From the NCBI GenBank assembly GCA_035623615.1, contig DASPTB010000063.1:1-24136 (forward strand): a stretch of 24,136 bases of DNA. Reading direction: 5' to 3'. The notes below the pieces were generated by a model. It saw only the letters and a list, made by a program, of their open reading frames with translations, searched no databases and was not told the DNA's origin. Positions 8,298-17,181 of this stretch are shown here, one piece after another; positions within the stretch are counted from its first letter, which is position 1, and each line of letters starts with the position of its first letter. This DNA comes from DASPTB01 sp035623615 (lineage in GTDB: Bacteria; Actinomycetota; UBA4738). Made by a program: the position numbers and the translations under genes.

Positions 8298-8867
8298 CTA
8301 CCCGCGTTCCCGCATGATCTCGAAGAGTCGCAGCGTCGTCCGCAAGTTCCTGATCGTCATCTCGGGATAGGACGGGTGCGCGCTGAGCTTCATCATTGAT
8401 GTCCTTGTCAACGTGCGGATCGGGGCCGACCAGTACAGGACGCCGTCGCCGACGCGCAGCGACTCGAAGCCGGGCTTGAGCGTGCCCGGATCGATGAGTC
8501 CCTTCGCCCCGACGGCGTCGGTCAGGAAGATCACGTTGTGGCGCACGCCGGTGTCCGCGGCGTCCCAATCTCGTGGGATGCCTCGGACGACACTTGCCAT
8601 CTCGTCGGCATCGCGGATCACCACCCGCGCGTCGTGGCCGAATGCGTCCTCGAGTCGGCGCTCGATGGCCGACGCGGTCCGCGTCGTCCGGCGCCGGCGC
8701 GAGCCGACGACCACGTTCCCGCTCTGGATGTACGTGACCGGGTCGTGGAACCCCATGTCGGAGAAAACGTCGCGAAGGTCGCTCATGGGGATGATCCGGT
8801 TGCCGCCGACGTTGATTCCTCGGAGCAGGATCAGCCAGGTATCCACGCCGGAACGCGGGGAGCTCAC
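8298..8867 (-). CDS. DUF1697 family protein
   Basis: This 189-residue protein matches DUF1697. The family hallmarks are LLRGINVGG (14-22), IPMSDLRDVFSDMGF and TYIQSGNVVV (45-54), with KLSAHPSYPEMTIRNLRT near the C terminus resembling the conserved TxRNxxT ending. The biochemical function of the family is not known. The GTG at 8867 overlaps the stop of the upstream acetyltransferase as GTGA, so the two genes are coupled. A second in-frame GTG lies at 8846. No ribosome site is obvious, in keeping with coupling. The stretch SRRRRTTRTA after the SGNVV motif is unusually basic. Confidence 0.88.
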   Translation of the reverse strand: MSSPRSGVDTWLILLRGINVGGNRIIPMSDLRDVFSDMGFHDPVTYIQSGNVVVGSRRRRTTRTASAIERRLEDAFGHDARVVIRDADEMASVVRGIPRDWDAADTGVRHNVIFLTDAVGAKGLIDPGTLKPGFESLRVGDGVLYWSAPIRTLTRTSMMKLSAHPSYPEMTIRNLRTTLRLFEIMRERG

Positions 8868-9646
8868 CCGAGAGGGGCTTCCGGTGACGGTCTGACGAAC
8901 AGGCGGTACCTCGTCACGTCGCGAAAGCCCAGGCGCCGATACATCGCATGCGCCTGTGGACTGGACTGCAGAAAGGCCGCTTCGGCCCCCGCGCGGAACC
9001 CGTCCTCACAGGCCCGTGCCGTCATGGCCGCCGCGTACCCGCGGCGCCTCCACTCCGGAGGCGTGGCGACGCTCCCGATGAAGATGAGGCCGTCCCGGAC
9101 CCACCCCGCGGCGGTGGACACCGGCGCTTGATCCACGCGCCCCAGATAGACGGACCACCCCAAGGTGGAGGCCATTGCGGGCGAGTACAGCGGGGCGACG
9201 AACTCGGCGGGAGCCTGGAAGCCGGCGGCCGCGACCCCGAGAGCCGCCGCAAGGCCCGCCTCGTCGTCGGAGGCGAGCCGCTCGATCACGAGGTCCGCGG
9301 CGTGGGCGCTCCCGAGCGCGCCCTCCCGGGCGAACATGGCCGGCATCTCGTCGACGAGGGACAGGCCGAGTCGTTCCGCTTCCCTCTCCACTCCGGGGGT
9401 CCGTCCCACTCGGGTCTGAAGAGAGAACGGGAGGCCTCGCTCCTCCACCTCGGCGATTGCCTCTGCGAGGGCCCCTGTGGACTCGTCGTCGTCGGCCCAG
9501 ACCCCGGTGAACTGGGGAAGGGGGAGCGCCGGGCAGAGACAGAGGACATAGCCCTCTCGCCGGTCGAAGGTCCCGTCGTCGAAGTCGTTGACGATGGACT
9601 CGAATACCCCGCAGAGGGCCGCGTGGAAAAGCTCGGCCTCGTCCAC
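8864..9646 (-). CDS. GNAT-family N-acetyltransferase
   Basis: This is a 260-residue protein. A C-terminal GNAT domain carries the acetyl-CoA pyrophosphate loop in VATPPEWRRRGYAAA (193-207) and the closing motif AHAMYRRLGFRDV (232-244). The N-terminal half (about 1-120) is a diverged GNAT-like or substrate-binding region without a clear CoA loop, as in two-domain GNATs. The substrate is unknown. The GTG at 9646 is used, with GGGGAAG eight bases upstream; an ATG at 9654 is out of frame. It heads a short transcript with DUF1697. Confidence 0.85.
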   Translation of the reverse strand: MDEAELFHAALCGVFESIVNDFDDGTFDRREGYVLCLCPALPLPQFTGVWADDDESTGALAEAIAEVEERGLPFSLQTRVGRTPGVEREAERLGLSLVDEMPAMFAREGALGSAHAADLVIERLASDDEAGLAAALGVAAAGFQAPAEFVAPLYSPAMASTLGWSVYLGRVDQAPVSTAAGWVRDGLIFIGSVATPPEWRRRGYAAAMTARACEDGFRAGAEAAFLQSSPQAHAMYRRLGFRDVTRYRLFVRPSPEAPLG

Positions 9647-9752
9647 GGAAGCATCTTCCCCGAGCCCGCCGGCGCGTTCAAACGGGTCGTACCTCGCGAG
9701 GACTTGTCTTCAGGGCGGCGCGACTCGAACGGCGACCGGGGTGGTTCCGGCC

Positions 9753-10430
9753 CTATGACGTGGAGGTGGCGTCGGGCTTGGCGGTCACGCCGACGCCGAC
9801 GGGACAAGAGACGCCGGTGCTGTGGTTCGGGCAATACCCGAGAGGATTCTTTGCCAGGTACTGCTGGTGATAGTCCTCGGCGTAGTAGAACTCGGGCGCC
9901 TCACGGATCTCGGTCGTGATCGCGCCGTATCCGGCGTCACCGAGCGCACTCGCGTACTCCTTCTTCGACTCCTCCGCGGCCTTCGCTTGAGCGGGTGTCG
10001 TGGTGTAGATCGCCGAGCGGTACTGCGTGCCGACGTCGTTGCCCTGTCGCATCCCCTGCGTCGGGTCGTGATCCTCCCAGAAGATCCTCAGCAACTCCTC
10101 GTAGCTCACGGCCTTCGGGTCGAAGACCACCAGGACCACCTCGGCGTGGCCGGTCCTTCCGCTGCAGACCTCCTCGTACGACGGGTTGGGGGTGAATCCG
10201 CCGGCGTAGCCCACGGCGGTCGTGTAGACGCCGGGCGTTTGCCAGAAGAGGCGCTCGGCGCCCCAGAAGCATCCGAGTCCGAAGACCGCCGTCTCGAGCC
10301 CCTCGGGGAACGGTGGCTTCAACGGGTGGCCGTTCACGAAGTGGGTCTCGGGAACGGGCATCGGTCGGTCGCGCCCCGGCAGGGCCTCCTCGGCCGACGG
10401 CATCTCCTTCTTCTCCTTGAGCCAGAACAT
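9753..10430 (-). CDS. msrA: Peptide-methionine (S)-S-oxide reductase MsrA
   Basis: MsrA reduces methionine-S-sulfoxide in proteins and free amino acid, a repair step after oxidative damage. The 225-residue protein has the catalytic GCFWGAE motif with Cys54. The substrate pocket residues GYAGG and the HAEVVLVVFDP, DHDPTQ and DVGTQYRSAIY blocks are all conserved. The C terminus supplies two resolving cysteines, Cys200 (GYCPNH) and Cys209, as in the three-cysteine E. coli enzyme, so recycling by thioredoxin is expected. The ATG at 10430 follows a purine-rich AAAGGAAAGGGG ribosome site. A weak -10 candidate TACCGT is at 10471-10466. The gene is apparently monocistronic. Confidence 0.96.
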   Translation of the reverse strand: MFWLKEKKEMPSAEEALPGRDRPMPVPETHFVNGHPLKPPFPEGLETAVFGLGCFWGAERLFWQTPGVYTTAVGYAGGFTPNPSYEEVCSGRTGHAEVVLVVFDPKAVSYEELLRIFWEDHDPTQGMRQGNDVGTQYRSAIYTTTPAQAKAAEESKKEYASALGDAGYGAITTEIREAPEFYYAEDYHQQYLAKNPLGYCPNHSTGVSCPVGVGVTAKPDATSTS

Positions 10431-10524
10431 CTTGCCCCTTTCCTTTCATTTCCAAGCCTGCATCCACGGTAACGGCCTGGGGGCCGCTCCTGTTCCCGAC
10501 CCCCGAGCCGCGCTCACGATGGCC

Positions 10525-11319
10525 TTACCCCGGTCCGGGCGGCCCCTTGTACTCCTGGATGACGTTCCCCCCGTCGACGACCAGGGACTGCCCCGTGACG
10601 TACGAGGCGGCGTCGGACGCCAGGAAGGCGATGAGCTCGGCCACCTCGTCTGCCGTCCCCGGCCGCCCGATCGGCGTGTAGGTACCCGCCCTCCGTTCCC
10701 AGTCGCTGGATGAGCCTGTGGCGATCCAACCCGGCGCGACCGAGTTGACGCAGATCCCGTGCCGTCCGACCTCGAGCGCCAGCGACCGCGTCAGGCCGTC
10801 CACGGCCGCCTTCGCCGCCCCGTACGCGCTGCTCCTCGCGATGGCCACCACCGGTCCGGTCACCGAGGAGACATTGACGATCCGGCCCGACTCCCGGTCG
10901 ATCATCCCGGGCAAGACCGCGCGGGTCATCGCCACGGTGGTCCCGAGATTGAGCGACAGCCCCCGCTCCCACGAATCCTTGTCGAGCTCCGCGAACCACG
11001 TCCAGGAGTCCTCGACGCCCGACTGCACCATCCCCGCATTGTTCACCAGGGCGTCGATGCGGCCCCAGCGAGCCTCCGCCTCGCCCGCGACACCTCGTGC
11101 CGAGTCGGGCTCGATCAGGTCGGCGACGTACCCGGCGACTTCGATGCCTTCGGCCTCCAGCTCCGCCGCGCGCTCGTGGATCCTCTCGGTGGTCGACGTG
11201 AGCGCGACCGCGGCGCCACGCCTGCCCAGCAGCCGCGCGGCGGCGAATCCGATGCCGTCGGGGCTTCCCGCCCCGGTCACCAGAGCGACCTTCCCGGTCA
11301 TCGAGATGCGATCCGTCAC
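10525..11319 (-). CDS. Short-chain dehydrogenase/reductase (SDR)
   Basis: This is a classical NAD(P)-dependent SDR of 264 residues. It has the Rossmann motif TGAGSPDGIG (15-24), NNAG (93-96), the catalytic Ser151/152, Tyr166 and Lys170 (SAYGAAK), and a FabG-like ending (YVTGQSLVVDGG). Thr41-Ser42 after beta-2 leaves the choice between NADP and NAD open. The substrate is unknown; FabG-like ketoreductase or alcohol dehydrogenase activity is possible. The GTG at 11319 is the earlier start. An ATG at 11301 (MTGKVALVTG) is equally natural for an SDR, and neither has a good ribosome site. A TAGACT -10 box lies at 11352-11347. Confidence 0.92.
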   Translation of the reverse strand: MTDRISMTGKVALVTGAGSPDGIGFAAARLLGRRGAAVALTSTTERIHERAAELEAEGIEVAGYVADLIEPDSARGVAGEAEARWGRIDALVNNAGMVQSGVEDSWTWFAELDKDSWERGLSLNLGTTVAMTRAVLPGMIDRESGRIVNVSSVTGPVVAIARSSAYGAAKAAVDGLTRSLALEVGRHGICVNSVAPGWIATGSSSDWERRAGTYTPIGRPGTADEVAELIAFLASDAASYVTGQSLVVDGGNVIQEYKGPPGPG

Positions 11320-11340
11320 GGGCTGGGAGTCGGATGCGAT

Positions 11341-11366
11341 GGCGGGAGTCTAGTGCCCCTCCCGCC
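11341..11366. terminator. 8-bp inverted repeat between histidine kinase and SDR genes
   Basis: GGCGGGAG (11341-11348) and CTCCCGCC (11359-11366) are perfect inverted arms with a 10-base loop. They lie 28 bases after the histidine-kinase stop. There is no T-run, so this may be a GC-only terminator. The arms also bracket the minus-strand TAGACT -10 candidate (11352-11347) of the SDR gene, so an operator is the alternative. Confidence 0.4.
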
Positions 11367-11393
11367 GAGGCCCCGCGAAACGTGGCGGGCGCT

Positions 11394-13508
11394 CTAGACG
11401 GCGACGGCGCGTGCGGGCGTTTCGCGGGGGAGGTACACGTTGAACGAGGCACCGCCGCCCTGTCGTTCCTCGACCCACGCACGCCCGGAGTGCAGCGCCG
11501 CGAACCGTGCGACCAGCGAGAGTCCGATTCCGACGCCGGGGGAGTGCTGGATGACCTCCTCGCCCTGTCGGAACGGCTCGAAGATCGCCTTGCGCATCTC
11601 TTCGGGTACACCCGGACCGGCGTCCTCCACGCTGATCAGCGCGCCTCGCTCGTAGGGCGCGACCTTGACCCACACGGGGGTCCCGGCCGGCGTGTACCGG
11701 ACTGCGTTCGTCACCAGGTTCTCGACGATTCGCTCGACCTGCGCGGGGTCGACGTCGGCGACGACCTCCTCCGCGTCGATTTCCACCAGGTGGTCCTGGA
11801 GGTCGCACTCTGCGACCACGCGCTGCACGAGCTCGCCCAGGTCGGTGGGCTTTCGATTCGGAGTGAGGATTCCGCGGGACAGGCGATCGAGGTCGAGCAG
11901 GTCGGCCAGCATCTTGTTGAGTCGCCGCGCGTTGCCGGCGAGCCGGTGGGCGAGGTCCTTGCGCTCCTCTGCCGAGAGCCGTACCTGGTCGTTCTCCAGG
12001 GTCAGCGCGCCGGCGAGGATGCTCGTGAGCGGGGTACGCAGGTCGTGGGACACGGCCTGGAGGAACGAGTTCTTCATGGCGTCCAGCTTCCGGAGGTGCT
12101 GGCTCGCCTCGCGCTCGCGGTCGAGCGCCTCGCGCAGCTTGCTCTCGGCCCGCTTCTGCTCACTGAAGTCATACATGACGCCCTGCACGAGCGTCGGCTC
12201 CCCAGCCTCGCCGGCCACCACCTCCGCGTCGTCGCGGATCCAGACGACCTCGCCGTCGCGGGCGACCATCCGGTACTCGAAGAGCATGCGCTGCCCGTCG
12301 TGGACGTCGCGATTCTGCTCGCGCAGCACTCGGTCGCGGTCCACCGGGTGCAGCCGTTCCTGCCACAGGCCCGGCGTGTCGACCCACTCCTCGGAGGAGA
12401 ACCCGAGGATCTGCTGGACCTGCGGACTGGCGTATCGCCAGTTGCCTTCTTTCGGGAACTCCGAGATGTAGACCACCGCCGGCGTGCCCTCGACGAGGCT
12501 CCGGTACTTCGCCTCCGTCTCGCGCAACAGCGACTCGGTTCGCTGGTACTCGTCGATGTCCACCATCAGCCCGCGCAGTCGGACGAGCACGAGGATGAAC
12601 ATGACCGCCGACGCCGCCGCGACGATGACGGCGTCGCTGTCCCTGCGCTGGACGGCTTGGATCGCTTGCAATGCGGGCGCCATCAGGGACGCGCTCGCGA
12701 GGACCCAGAGTCGCCGGCGTGAGCCGCGGTGGACACGTTCCGGAACCGGCTCTCCGAGCTGCACCATCGACGCGTGGAGCGCCGCCGCTCCCCACAGCAG
12801 GTAGAAGAGTCCCCATCCCGCGTCGAGGCCGCTGCCGCTGCCGTCGTAGTTGAAGAACAAGAGGATGATGTTGTAGATGGCGTCGGTGATCAGCAACGAG
12901 ACGATGGACAGGGTCAAGAGATAGAAGGCCGGGGGCCGGCGGCCCGAGTCGACGACCATCCGGATCATCGCCGCCATCAGCAGCAGGTCGCCCAGCGGAT
13001 ACGCGATCGAGGTCAATTTCGCGAGCAGCGATTGGTTCGCGTGGGCGTTCGGCGCCATCCAGTAGACCCACACGAGCACACCGATGCCGATGGTGATGAT
13101 CAGCGAGTCGATGAGCGCCGCGCGGTCCCTGCCGGGCGAACGCCGCCGGGCAAGCACCAGGATGCCGGCCATCAGCACGGGGTAGACCAGCACGTAAAAG
13201 AGGTCGCCGAGGCACGGGAACGGTGCGTTTCCCGTCCTGAACCAGATCTCCGGGTGGTAGGTGACGACGTCGCCGGCGAGGAACAGGCCGAGCCCGGCAG
13301 CGAAGAGATACCAGGCGTCCTTGTCCTTCGACTTGTGGATGATTGGGCCTGCGATCGCGGCCAGCACCGCCGAGAGGCCGACGAGGTTGAACGTCCACCC
13401 GGTTCGAGCCCAGGGCGGGCCGACGTAGTAGAAGACGCCGATCACCAGACCGACGCCCAGATACGCGATCCAGACCCGGTCGCGAATCGACGTCGCGGTG
13501 GATTCCTT
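11394..13508 (-). CDS. Membrane-bound PAS-domain sensor histidine kinase (orphan)
   Basis: This 704-residue sensor kinase has an N-terminal membrane region with about eight to nine hydrophobic segments between residues 12 and 313. A PAS_3-type domain follows at roughly 328-453 (SPQVQQILGFSSEEWVD, then EQKRAESK leading into a helix). The HisKA domain has phospho-acceptor His488 in SHDLRTPL. The HATPase domain has its N-box at 596-607 (ENLVTNAVRYTP), G1 DAGPG (629-633) and G2 GVGIGLSL (658-665). No receiver domain or adjacent response regulator is present, so the partner is elsewhere. The GTG at 13508 is chosen; a TTG at 13559 would add 17 residues of poor quality. It lies 133 bases downstream of the alpha-oxoamine synthase gene on the same strand. 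The signal sensed by the membrane part or the PAS domain is unknown. Confidence 0.9.
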   Translation of the reverse strand, partial: KESTATSIRDRVWIAYLGVGLVIGVFYYVGPPWARTGWTFNLVGLSAVLAAIAGPIIHKSKDKDAWYLFAAGLGLFLAGDVVTYHPEIWFRTGNAPFPCLGDLFYVLVYPVLMAGILVLARRRSPGRDRAALIDSLIITIGIGVLVWVYWMAPNAHANQSLLAKLTSIAYPLGDLLLMAAMIRMVVDSGRRPPAFYLLTLSIVSLLITDAIYNIILLFFNYDGSGSGLDAGWGLFYLLWGAAALHASMVQLGEPVPERVHRGSRRRLWVLASASLMAPALQAIQAVQRRDSDAVIVAAASAVMFILVLVRLRGLMVDIDEYQRTESLLRETEAKYRSLVEGTPAVVYISEFPKEGNWRYASPQVQQILGFSSEEWVDTPGLWQERLHPVDRDRVLREQNRDVHDGQRMLFEYRMVARDGEVVWIRDDAEVVAGEAGEPTLVQGVMYDFSEQKRAESKLREALDREREASQHLRKLDAMKNSFLQAVSHDLRTPLTSILAGALTLENDQVRLSAEERKDLAHRLAGNARRLNKMLADLLDLDRLSRGILTPNRKPTDLGELVQRVVAECDLQDHLVEIDAEEVVADVDPAQVERIVENLVTNAVRYTPAGTPVWVKVAPYERGALISVEDAGPGVPEEMRKAIFEPFRQGEEVIQHSPGVGIGLSLVARFAALHSGRAWVEERQGGGASFNVYLPRETPARAVAV

Positions 13509-13641
13509 CACCCGTTCACCCGTTCCTACCGTCAGGCCAGCCGTGCCGAAGGCAGCCAAGCAGCGCTGTCCTCATGGCTGGATATCGGCGGGTCGGCGGG
13601 CCCTCCTTAGGTGACGGCACAGCCTCGCAAAACGGACATCT

Positions 13642-15012
13642 CTACGCGTTGGCCGCGCGTGGCTGTTGCTCGCCGTGGATGGAGAAGCGGTCGCACAGCT
13701 CCTCGAGCACGTGGTTGAGCAGATCCACCTGCTCGTCGGTGTTGGCGGCCGTCAGCTGGACCCGAAAGCCCACCTCGTTGCGGGGGACCAGGGGATAAGC
13801 GGCCAGCGTGACGTAGACGCCCCGGTCGAACAGATAGCGCCCTACCTCGTCGATGTCCTCGGGGTTGGCGAGGGGGATCTCGACGATCGGGAAGCTGCTG
13901 TAGTTGGGGGTGGCGATGCCCAGGGCGTCGACGTGGTCGAGGACCCGCCGCGTCTTGCGGAACAGGTCCGCGCGAATCTCGTCGCCGCGCTCCGCGTTCA
14001 CCTTCAGACCGGTGAGCGCGGTGGCGAGCGAGGCGACCGGCGAGGGGCCCGAGTACAGGTACGGGGGTGCGACCACCTTGAGACCGTCCTTGAGCTTCGT
14101 CGAGCAGGAGACGAAGGCGAGCAGCGACGAGTAGGACTTCGACATCCCGCTCACGAAGACGATATCCTCGTAGGTCTCGCCGTAGTGGCGGACGACACCG
14201 TTGCCGCGGCTTCCGTACGGCGATATCTCCTCGGGGGTCCGCTCGCCGATGACACCGAAGCCGTGGGCGTCGTCGATGTACAGGAGCGCCTCGTGCTCCC
14301 GCGCCAGCTGGGCGAACGCACGCACGTCCGGCATGTTGCCGGTCATGCTGTTGACACCATCCATGCAGATGAGCCTCGGCGTGGCGCTCGGCTGCTCGAG
14401 CAGGTCCGCCAGGTGGTCGGGGTCATTGTGCTGGAAGCGCTTGATGGTCGCTCCGTGCGCTTTCGCGATTTGGCACCCGTCGTAGATGGTCTTGTGCGCC
14501 CGGCCGTCGAGGAAGATCGTTCCCGCGCCGGCAAGGACCGGAATGATCGCCATGTGGATCAAGGTGATGGTCGGAAGAGCGAGGGTGTCGTCGGCTCCGA
14601 GCAGCTCCGTGAGGTCCGCCTCGAGTTGCTCGTACAGGACCGGGCTGCCGAGCAGTCGCGACCAGCTCGGGTGCGTCCCCCAGCTCCGCACGTAGTCGTC
14701 GATCGACTCCATGATCTCCGGGTCGAGGTCGAAGCCCAGGTAGTTGCAGGAGGCGAAGTCGGCGAGCCACTTGTCCCCGACGCGGATCTGGCGGCCGTCG
14801 ATCTCGTCGATCACCGCGTCGAGCATCGGGTGGGACGTCTTCAATCGCGAGAGGTCGGCGCAGGTCTCGAGCCAGCGGTCCAGCCAGTTGTCGCCATCCC
14901 GGCGGAGCGGCTTGCGGCGCGAGCCGTTGGGGACCAAGCCGTCGGATGGGTCCTCGTTCGCCTTCCGCCTGTTGCCTCGCAGCGCGCCGGGCAGGCTCCA
15001 GTTCGCGGGCAT
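13642..15012 (-). CDS. Alpha-oxoamine synthase-family PLP enzyme (AONS/KBL/CqsA-like)
   Basis: This 456-residue fold-type I PLP enzyme resembles 8-amino-7-oxononanoate synthase, glycine C-acetyltransferase and CqsA/LqsA. These condense an amino acid with an acyl-CoA and release CO2. Visible residues are His173 (RAHKTIYDG, ring-stacking position), Asp247 and His250 (IDDAHGFGV) and Lys292 (SGMSKSYSS, Schiff-base lysine). The start of the core (FASCNYLGFDLDPEI) is typical. The first 60 residues are an unusual Arg/Asp-rich extension, and the lysine context SKSYSSLLAF differs from the glycine-rich TxGKAxG of true AONS. No bioB or bioD gene is nearby, so a biotin role is not supported. It follows the MFS and TPR genes with 31 bases of spacing and precedes a membrane histidine kinase. 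Confidence 0.85.
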   Translation of the reverse strand: MPANWSLPGALRGNRRKANEDPSDGLVPNGSRRKPLRRDGDNWLDRWLETCADLSRLKTSHPMLDAVIDEIDGRQIRVGDKWLADFASCNYLGFDLDPEIMESIDDYVRSWGTHPSWSRLLGSPVLYEQLEADLTELLGADDTLALPTITLIHMAIIPVLAGAGTIFLDGRAHKTIYDGCQIAKAHGATIKRFQHNDPDHLADLLEQPSATPRLICMDGVNSMTGNMPDVRAFAQLAREHEALLYIDDAHGFGVIGERTPEEISPYGSRGNGVVRHYGETYEDIVFVSGMSKSYSSLLAFVSCSTKLKDGLKVVAPPYLYSGPSPVASLATALTGLKVNAERGDEIRADLFRKTRRVLDHVDALGIATPNYSSFPIVEIPLANPEDIDEVGRYLFDRGVYVTLAAYPLVPRNEVGFRVQLTAANTDEQVDLLNHVLEELCDRFSIHGEQQPRAANA

Positions 15013-15043
15013 TCCACCCTATCGGCGGACGCGCCGACCCTCT

Positions 15044-15754
15044 TTACCGGGCGCCCGGGTCGCCGGCCGCCGCGGAGCGAAGGAGCTCGGCCGCCGCCTG
15101 CGCTCCGGCGGGACCGACGGAGAGGTCACCGTCCACGGCGTGCTCGAGGTCGTCGAGCGCCACGGCCGCGTGCGCCCGGACCTGCGGGGACTCATCTGCC
15201 AGAATCGCCCGGTACTCGCCCAGCGCCTCGTCCTTCTTGCCCGAGAAGAGCAGGGCGAGCGCCAGGTCCAGGTGGACGGCCAACAGCGAAGGATCCACGC
15301 CGAGCGCCTGCCGGAACAATGCCTGCGCCTCCTCGAACCTGCCGGCCTTGAAGCGGGACCAGCCGACGATCTCGAGCACGTCCGCGTCATCCTCGTCCGT
15401 CGCGACCGGTGTCTCCGCGACGTGGGTGAACAGGCGCGCCGCCTCCTGCCGGTCGCCGAGCCGCTCGGCGACGGTCGCCAACCCGGCGGCCGCCCAAAGC
15501 GACCCGCCGTCGACGCGCAGCGCCGCCCGGTAGGCTTCCCCCGCTTCGGCCAGCCGATCGCGGCCGAGGTTCTCCAGCGCCCATGCCTTCGCGACGTGGG
15601 CGGCCGGGACGGCCGGATCGAGCTCCAGGGCGCGCTCCGCGACGGCGAGCGACTCCTCGTACTCACCGCGGTCCGCGAGCTCGCTGGCACGCTCCAGCAC
15701 GTCGCGCGCCGACATGCCGATCGGGAGTTCGTCGGACCCGCCCCAGCCGCCCAC
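15044..15754 (-). CDS. Tetratricopeptide-repeat protein
   Basis: This 236-residue, strongly acidic protein is built of TPR-type helix pairs. Examples are ARDVLERASELADRGEYEES, the AYRAALRVDGGSLWAAAGLA segment, and the clear consensus repeat LGVDPSLLAVHLDLALALL preceded by KAGRFEEAQALFRQA. No signal peptide or catalytic motif is seen; it is likely a scaffold. The GTG at 15754 starts three bases after the MFS stop. The ATG at 15715 (MSARDVLERA) is a good alternative because the first repeat begins there. The stop codon lies on a palindrome (CCGGGCGCCCGG), which may be part of a weak hairpin. The function is unknown beyond co-transcription with the transporter. Confidence 0.8.
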   Translation of the reverse strand: MGGWGGSDELPIGMSARDVLERASELADRGEYEESLAVAERALELDPAVPAAHVAKAWALENLGRDRLAEAGEAYRAALRVDGGSLWAAAGLATVAERLGDRQEAARLFTHVAETPVATDEDDADVLEIVGWSRFKAGRFEEAQALFRQALGVDPSLLAVHLDLALALLFSGKKDEALGEYRAILADESPQVRAHAAVALDDLEHAVDGDLSVGPAGAQAAAELLRSAAAGDPGAR

Positions 15755-15757
15755 GAC

Positions 15758-17050
15758 TCAGACCCCGATCCACATGTGGTCGAGGGAATGCCTCTTGTCG
15801 AGCAGCGAGGCGTTGCGCTCGACGCTCCGCATGCCGGGAAGGAACAACGCGGCGAACGTCACGACGGCCCCGACGACGCCGGCGCCCACGAGCGTCGCGC
15901 GCGCGCCGATCGCGTCCGCAACGGGCGCGGTGAGGGCGAACGAGAGGGGCACGAGACCTACCGAGATGAACCAGTCGAAGCTCGCGACGCGGCCGAGCAG
16001 CGGTCCGGGCACCAGCCGGTGTTTCGTCGTCGCCCACACGATCGTGCCCGCCGTCTCGAGCCCGTTGCACAGCAGGCAGGCGGCCATCATCTGCCACGAC
16101 ACCGTCGCGAGGCCGTAACCGGCGACTGCGAGCGTCGCGAGCGTCCATGCGACGTACATGAACGTGATGAACCGCCGTGGGATCCCCCGTTGCCCCATGA
16201 TCGACGCGGCCCCGATCGCGCCCACGCCTCCGGACGCGAAGATGAACCCGAGCGTCCGCGCGCTTCCGCCGAGCTGGTTCTTGACGAGGAACGGCAGCAG
16301 CACCTCGGTCGGCCCCATGAACAGAAGGTAGGCGATCGTCGCGGCCGCGAAGGTTCCCCAGAGCCACGTGTGCGCCCGCACGTACGCGAAGCCCTCGCGG
16401 ATGTCCCTCAGGGCCGACTGGCCTTCGCCCTCGCGCTGGATGGGGCGACGACGCATCAGGAGCAGCGAGACGATGGAGACGACGAACGTGCCGCCGTCGA
16501 CGATGAACGCCCATCCTGGTCCGACTTCGTGGATCACCAGGCCTCCGAGCGCGGGACCCGCGAGCCGCAGCGCCGCCGGACGCACGAACTGATCCAGCGA
16601 GTTGGCGGCGCCGAGTTGCTCGGGCGCGACGATGTCAGGGACGATCGCGTCGAACGCGGGGCCGAAGAAGGCGGATCCGACCCCGTAGAGCGCCGCGAGC
16701 ACGACGACGTGCCACAGCAGCAGCGATCCCATGACCGACAACACGCCGATGGACGTGATGGCGAGACCGCGCACCACGTCGGCCCACAGCATCACCGAGC
16801 GCCGGTCGACACGGTCCACCACGACGCCGCCGAGGAGCAGGAACAGCACCTGCGGCAGCGACATGGCGAGTCCGACGACGGCGAGCGCCGAGGGCAGGTC
16901 CCACAGCGTGTACACCTGCCACGCCACGGCGACGAGGAAAATGCCGTCGCCCAGCAGCGACACCGTCATTCCCGTCCAGAGCAGACGGAAATCGCGCAGC
17001 GCGAGCGGGGCCAGCATCTTGAAGCGTTCCTGCACGGCCACGTCGTCCAC
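15758..17050 (-). CDS. MFS transporter (MFS_3 / EntS-like exporter)
   Basis: This 430-residue major-facilitator protein has about twelve hydrophobic spans. The MFS loop 2-3 motif is present as GGVVVDRVDRRSVM, followed by DVVRGLA. The segment FFGPAFDAIVPDIVAPEQLGAANSLDQ is characteristic of the MFS_3 group (EntS, macrolide efflux and similar exporters). Export of a small molecule is therefore likely, but the substrate is not visible. The GTG at 17050 is the longest start. The ATG at 17017 (MLAPLALRDFRLLW) has AGGAA upstream and begins exactly at the family consensus, so it may be the true one. It heads the MFS-TPR-oxoamine synthase group. Confidence 0.9.
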   Translation of the reverse strand: MDDVAVQERFKMLAPLALRDFRLLWTGMTVSLLGDGIFLVAVAWQVYTLWDLPSALAVVGLAMSLPQVLFLLLGGVVVDRVDRRSVMLWADVVRGLAITSIGVLSVMGSLLLWHVVVLAALYGVGSAFFGPAFDAIVPDIVAPEQLGAANSLDQFVRPAALRLAGPALGGLVIHEVGPGWAFIVDGGTFVVSIVSLLLMRRRPIQREGEGQSALRDIREGFAYVRAHTWLWGTFAAATIAYLLFMGPTEVLLPFLVKNQLGGSARTLGFIFASGGVGAIGAASIMGQRGIPRRFITFMYVAWTLATLAVAGYGLATVSWQMMAACLLCNGLETAGTIVWATTKHRLVPGPLLGRVASFDWFISVGLVPLSFALTAPVADAIGARATLVGAGVVGAVVTFAALFLPGMRSVERNASLLDKRHSLDHMWIGV

Positions 17051-17181
17051 GTCGGCGACTGCAGGAGCGGACTTGAGCGCGACGGTCGGCGGCAGCCGGG
17101 AGGTCGTCTACATCACAGAAAGAGCCGCCCCAAGACGCGGCGTCGGCGCGTCCCGGAGCGGCCCGATCGAATACGTCGTGC

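Noticed and set aside
13560..13641. Small plus-strand gene starting at the ATG near 13574
   Set aside because: No ribosome site, and most of the frame lies antisense to the oxoamine synthase 3' end; composition unconvincing.
13642..15012. Calling the oxoamine synthase bioF
   Set aside because: No biotin genes are adjacent, the lysine-site sequence SGMSKSYSS is not bioF-like, and the N-terminal extension is unusual.
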